A DNA stretch of 6,329 nucleotides from Chlamydiota bacterium (GTDB lineage Bacteria; Chlamydiota; Chlamydiia; Chlamydiales; Simkaniaceae), in NCBI GenBank assembly GCA_029556005.1, contig JAKQGT010000093.1, forward strand, positions 1-6,329, read 5' to 3'. Under the pieces are notes generated by a model. The model was not told where the DNA came from. It did no database searches and worked only from the letters and a program-made list of their open reading frames with translations. Positions 6,124-6,329 of this stretch are shown piece after piece. The position numbers and the translations under genes are program-made. Every line of letters begins with the position of its first letter. Within the stretch, counting starts at the first letter, position 1.

Positions 6124-6270
6124 GTCGTCATGAGTTGCTCATTCCCTAAGCATCTCCTATGGAAAATATCATCGTTGATCTGCTTCAAAAGCCCCATTTG
6201 GGCTTTCTCCATCGGTCGCCTTGAACTTTCCTCATAGGAGCCACTTCTTGAATGCCCATCTCATGACGAC
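6124..6270. repeat. 147-bp nested inverted repeat, possible mobile palindromic element
   Basis: Three separate pairs of complementary blocks are all centred on base 6197. The ends are GTCGTCATGAG (6124-6134) and CTCATGACGAC (6260-6270). The middle pair is CTCCTATG (6154-6161) and CATAGGAG (6233-6240). The inner pair is AAAGCCC (6188-6194) and GGGCTTT (6202-6206 plus the preceding GG). The stretches between blocks are only partly complementary. The shared centre cannot be chance and indicates a single hairpin-forming unit. No convincing flanking direct repeat was found. The inner stem followed by a short T-run could also end transcription of the 109-aa protein gene. The sequence is unrelated to the other two palindromes. 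Confidence 0.75.
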
Positions 6271-6329
6271 CTAATAAAAAAACAGCATGAGGTGTCCCAG
6301 CTGCAGCCCAACAAACCTCATTCTTAAGA
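6185..6329 (-). CDS. Possible C-terminal end of an unknown protein entering from the right edge
   Basis: On the minus strand a frame is open from the right edge to TGA at 6187-6185, giving at least 47 residues with no upstream end visible. It includes AAAGTPHAVFLLGRHEMG and ends in a basic, Trp-rich tail (RWRKPKWGF). The last 27 or so codons and the stop lie inside the 147-bp inverted repeat, so the tail would be supplied by the repeat, as with palindromic elements known to insert in Rickettsia genes. I do not recognise the family, and a frame of this length can be open by chance. It may be a real gene end, a pseudogene remnant, or part of a longer repeat. Confidence 0.3.
   Translation of the reverse strand, partial: LKNEVCWAAAGTPHAVFLLGRHEMGIQEVAPMRKVQGDRWRKPKWGF

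Noticed and set aside
1..6329. CRISPR array, prophage or IS transposase gene
   Set aside because: No regularly spaced direct repeats, no phage genes and no transposase frame were found in the window.

Overview
The window looks like bacterial chromosome, most likely from an environmental, amoeba-associated member of the Chlamydiota. This rests on three things: an FtsK whose start and layout resemble chlamydial FtsK, an ftsK gene close to a YycJ-type hydrolase gene (a neighbourhood I recall from Chlamydia but cannot check here), and AT-rich intergenic DNA carrying several palindromic repeats. The phylum call is an inference; there is no rRNA or other decisive marker.

Layout. Positions 1-688 hold two minus-strand genes that I do not recognise: a 158-residue Cys-rich, probably membrane-associated protein and, downstream of it, the first 41 codons of another protein cut by the window edge. 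A tRNA-His(GTG) gene with its own promoter lies on the plus strand at 829-903. The next gene, ftsK (1174-3435), encodes the complete membrane-anchored DNA translocase. Directly before its start codon sits a 162-bp palindromic element with terminal inverted repeats and a 6-bp direct repeat at each side, a good candidate for a non-autonomous (MITE-like) insertion. After a 70-bp gap comes a fusion of a receiver domain to a metallo-beta-lactamase (MBL) hydrolase (3506-4837). Its last 12 bp overlap, tail to tail, the minus-strand gene for a second MBL-fold hydrolase of the YycJ/WalJ type (4826-5590). A divergent intergenic region follows, with a 42-bp perfect palindrome inside a 72-bp imperfect one and a strong promoter for a small unrecognised helical protein (5789-6118). 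Six bases after that stop codon begins a third, unrelated nested inverted repeat (6124-6270), overlapped by a minus-strand open frame that enters from the right edge.

How the parts relate. FtsK links chromosome segregation to division and is especially important in chlamydiae, which lack FtsZ. The YycJ family is linked to cell-wall and DNA-repair phenotypes in Firmicutes. The receiver-MBL protein looks like a signalling enzyme whose hydrolase is controlled by phosphorylation or partner binding. The most unusual aspect is the repeat content: three structurally different, long, precisely symmetric palindromes occupy three intergenic regions in 6.3 kb, each next to a gene start or stop, where they can form hairpins in the adjoining transcripts.
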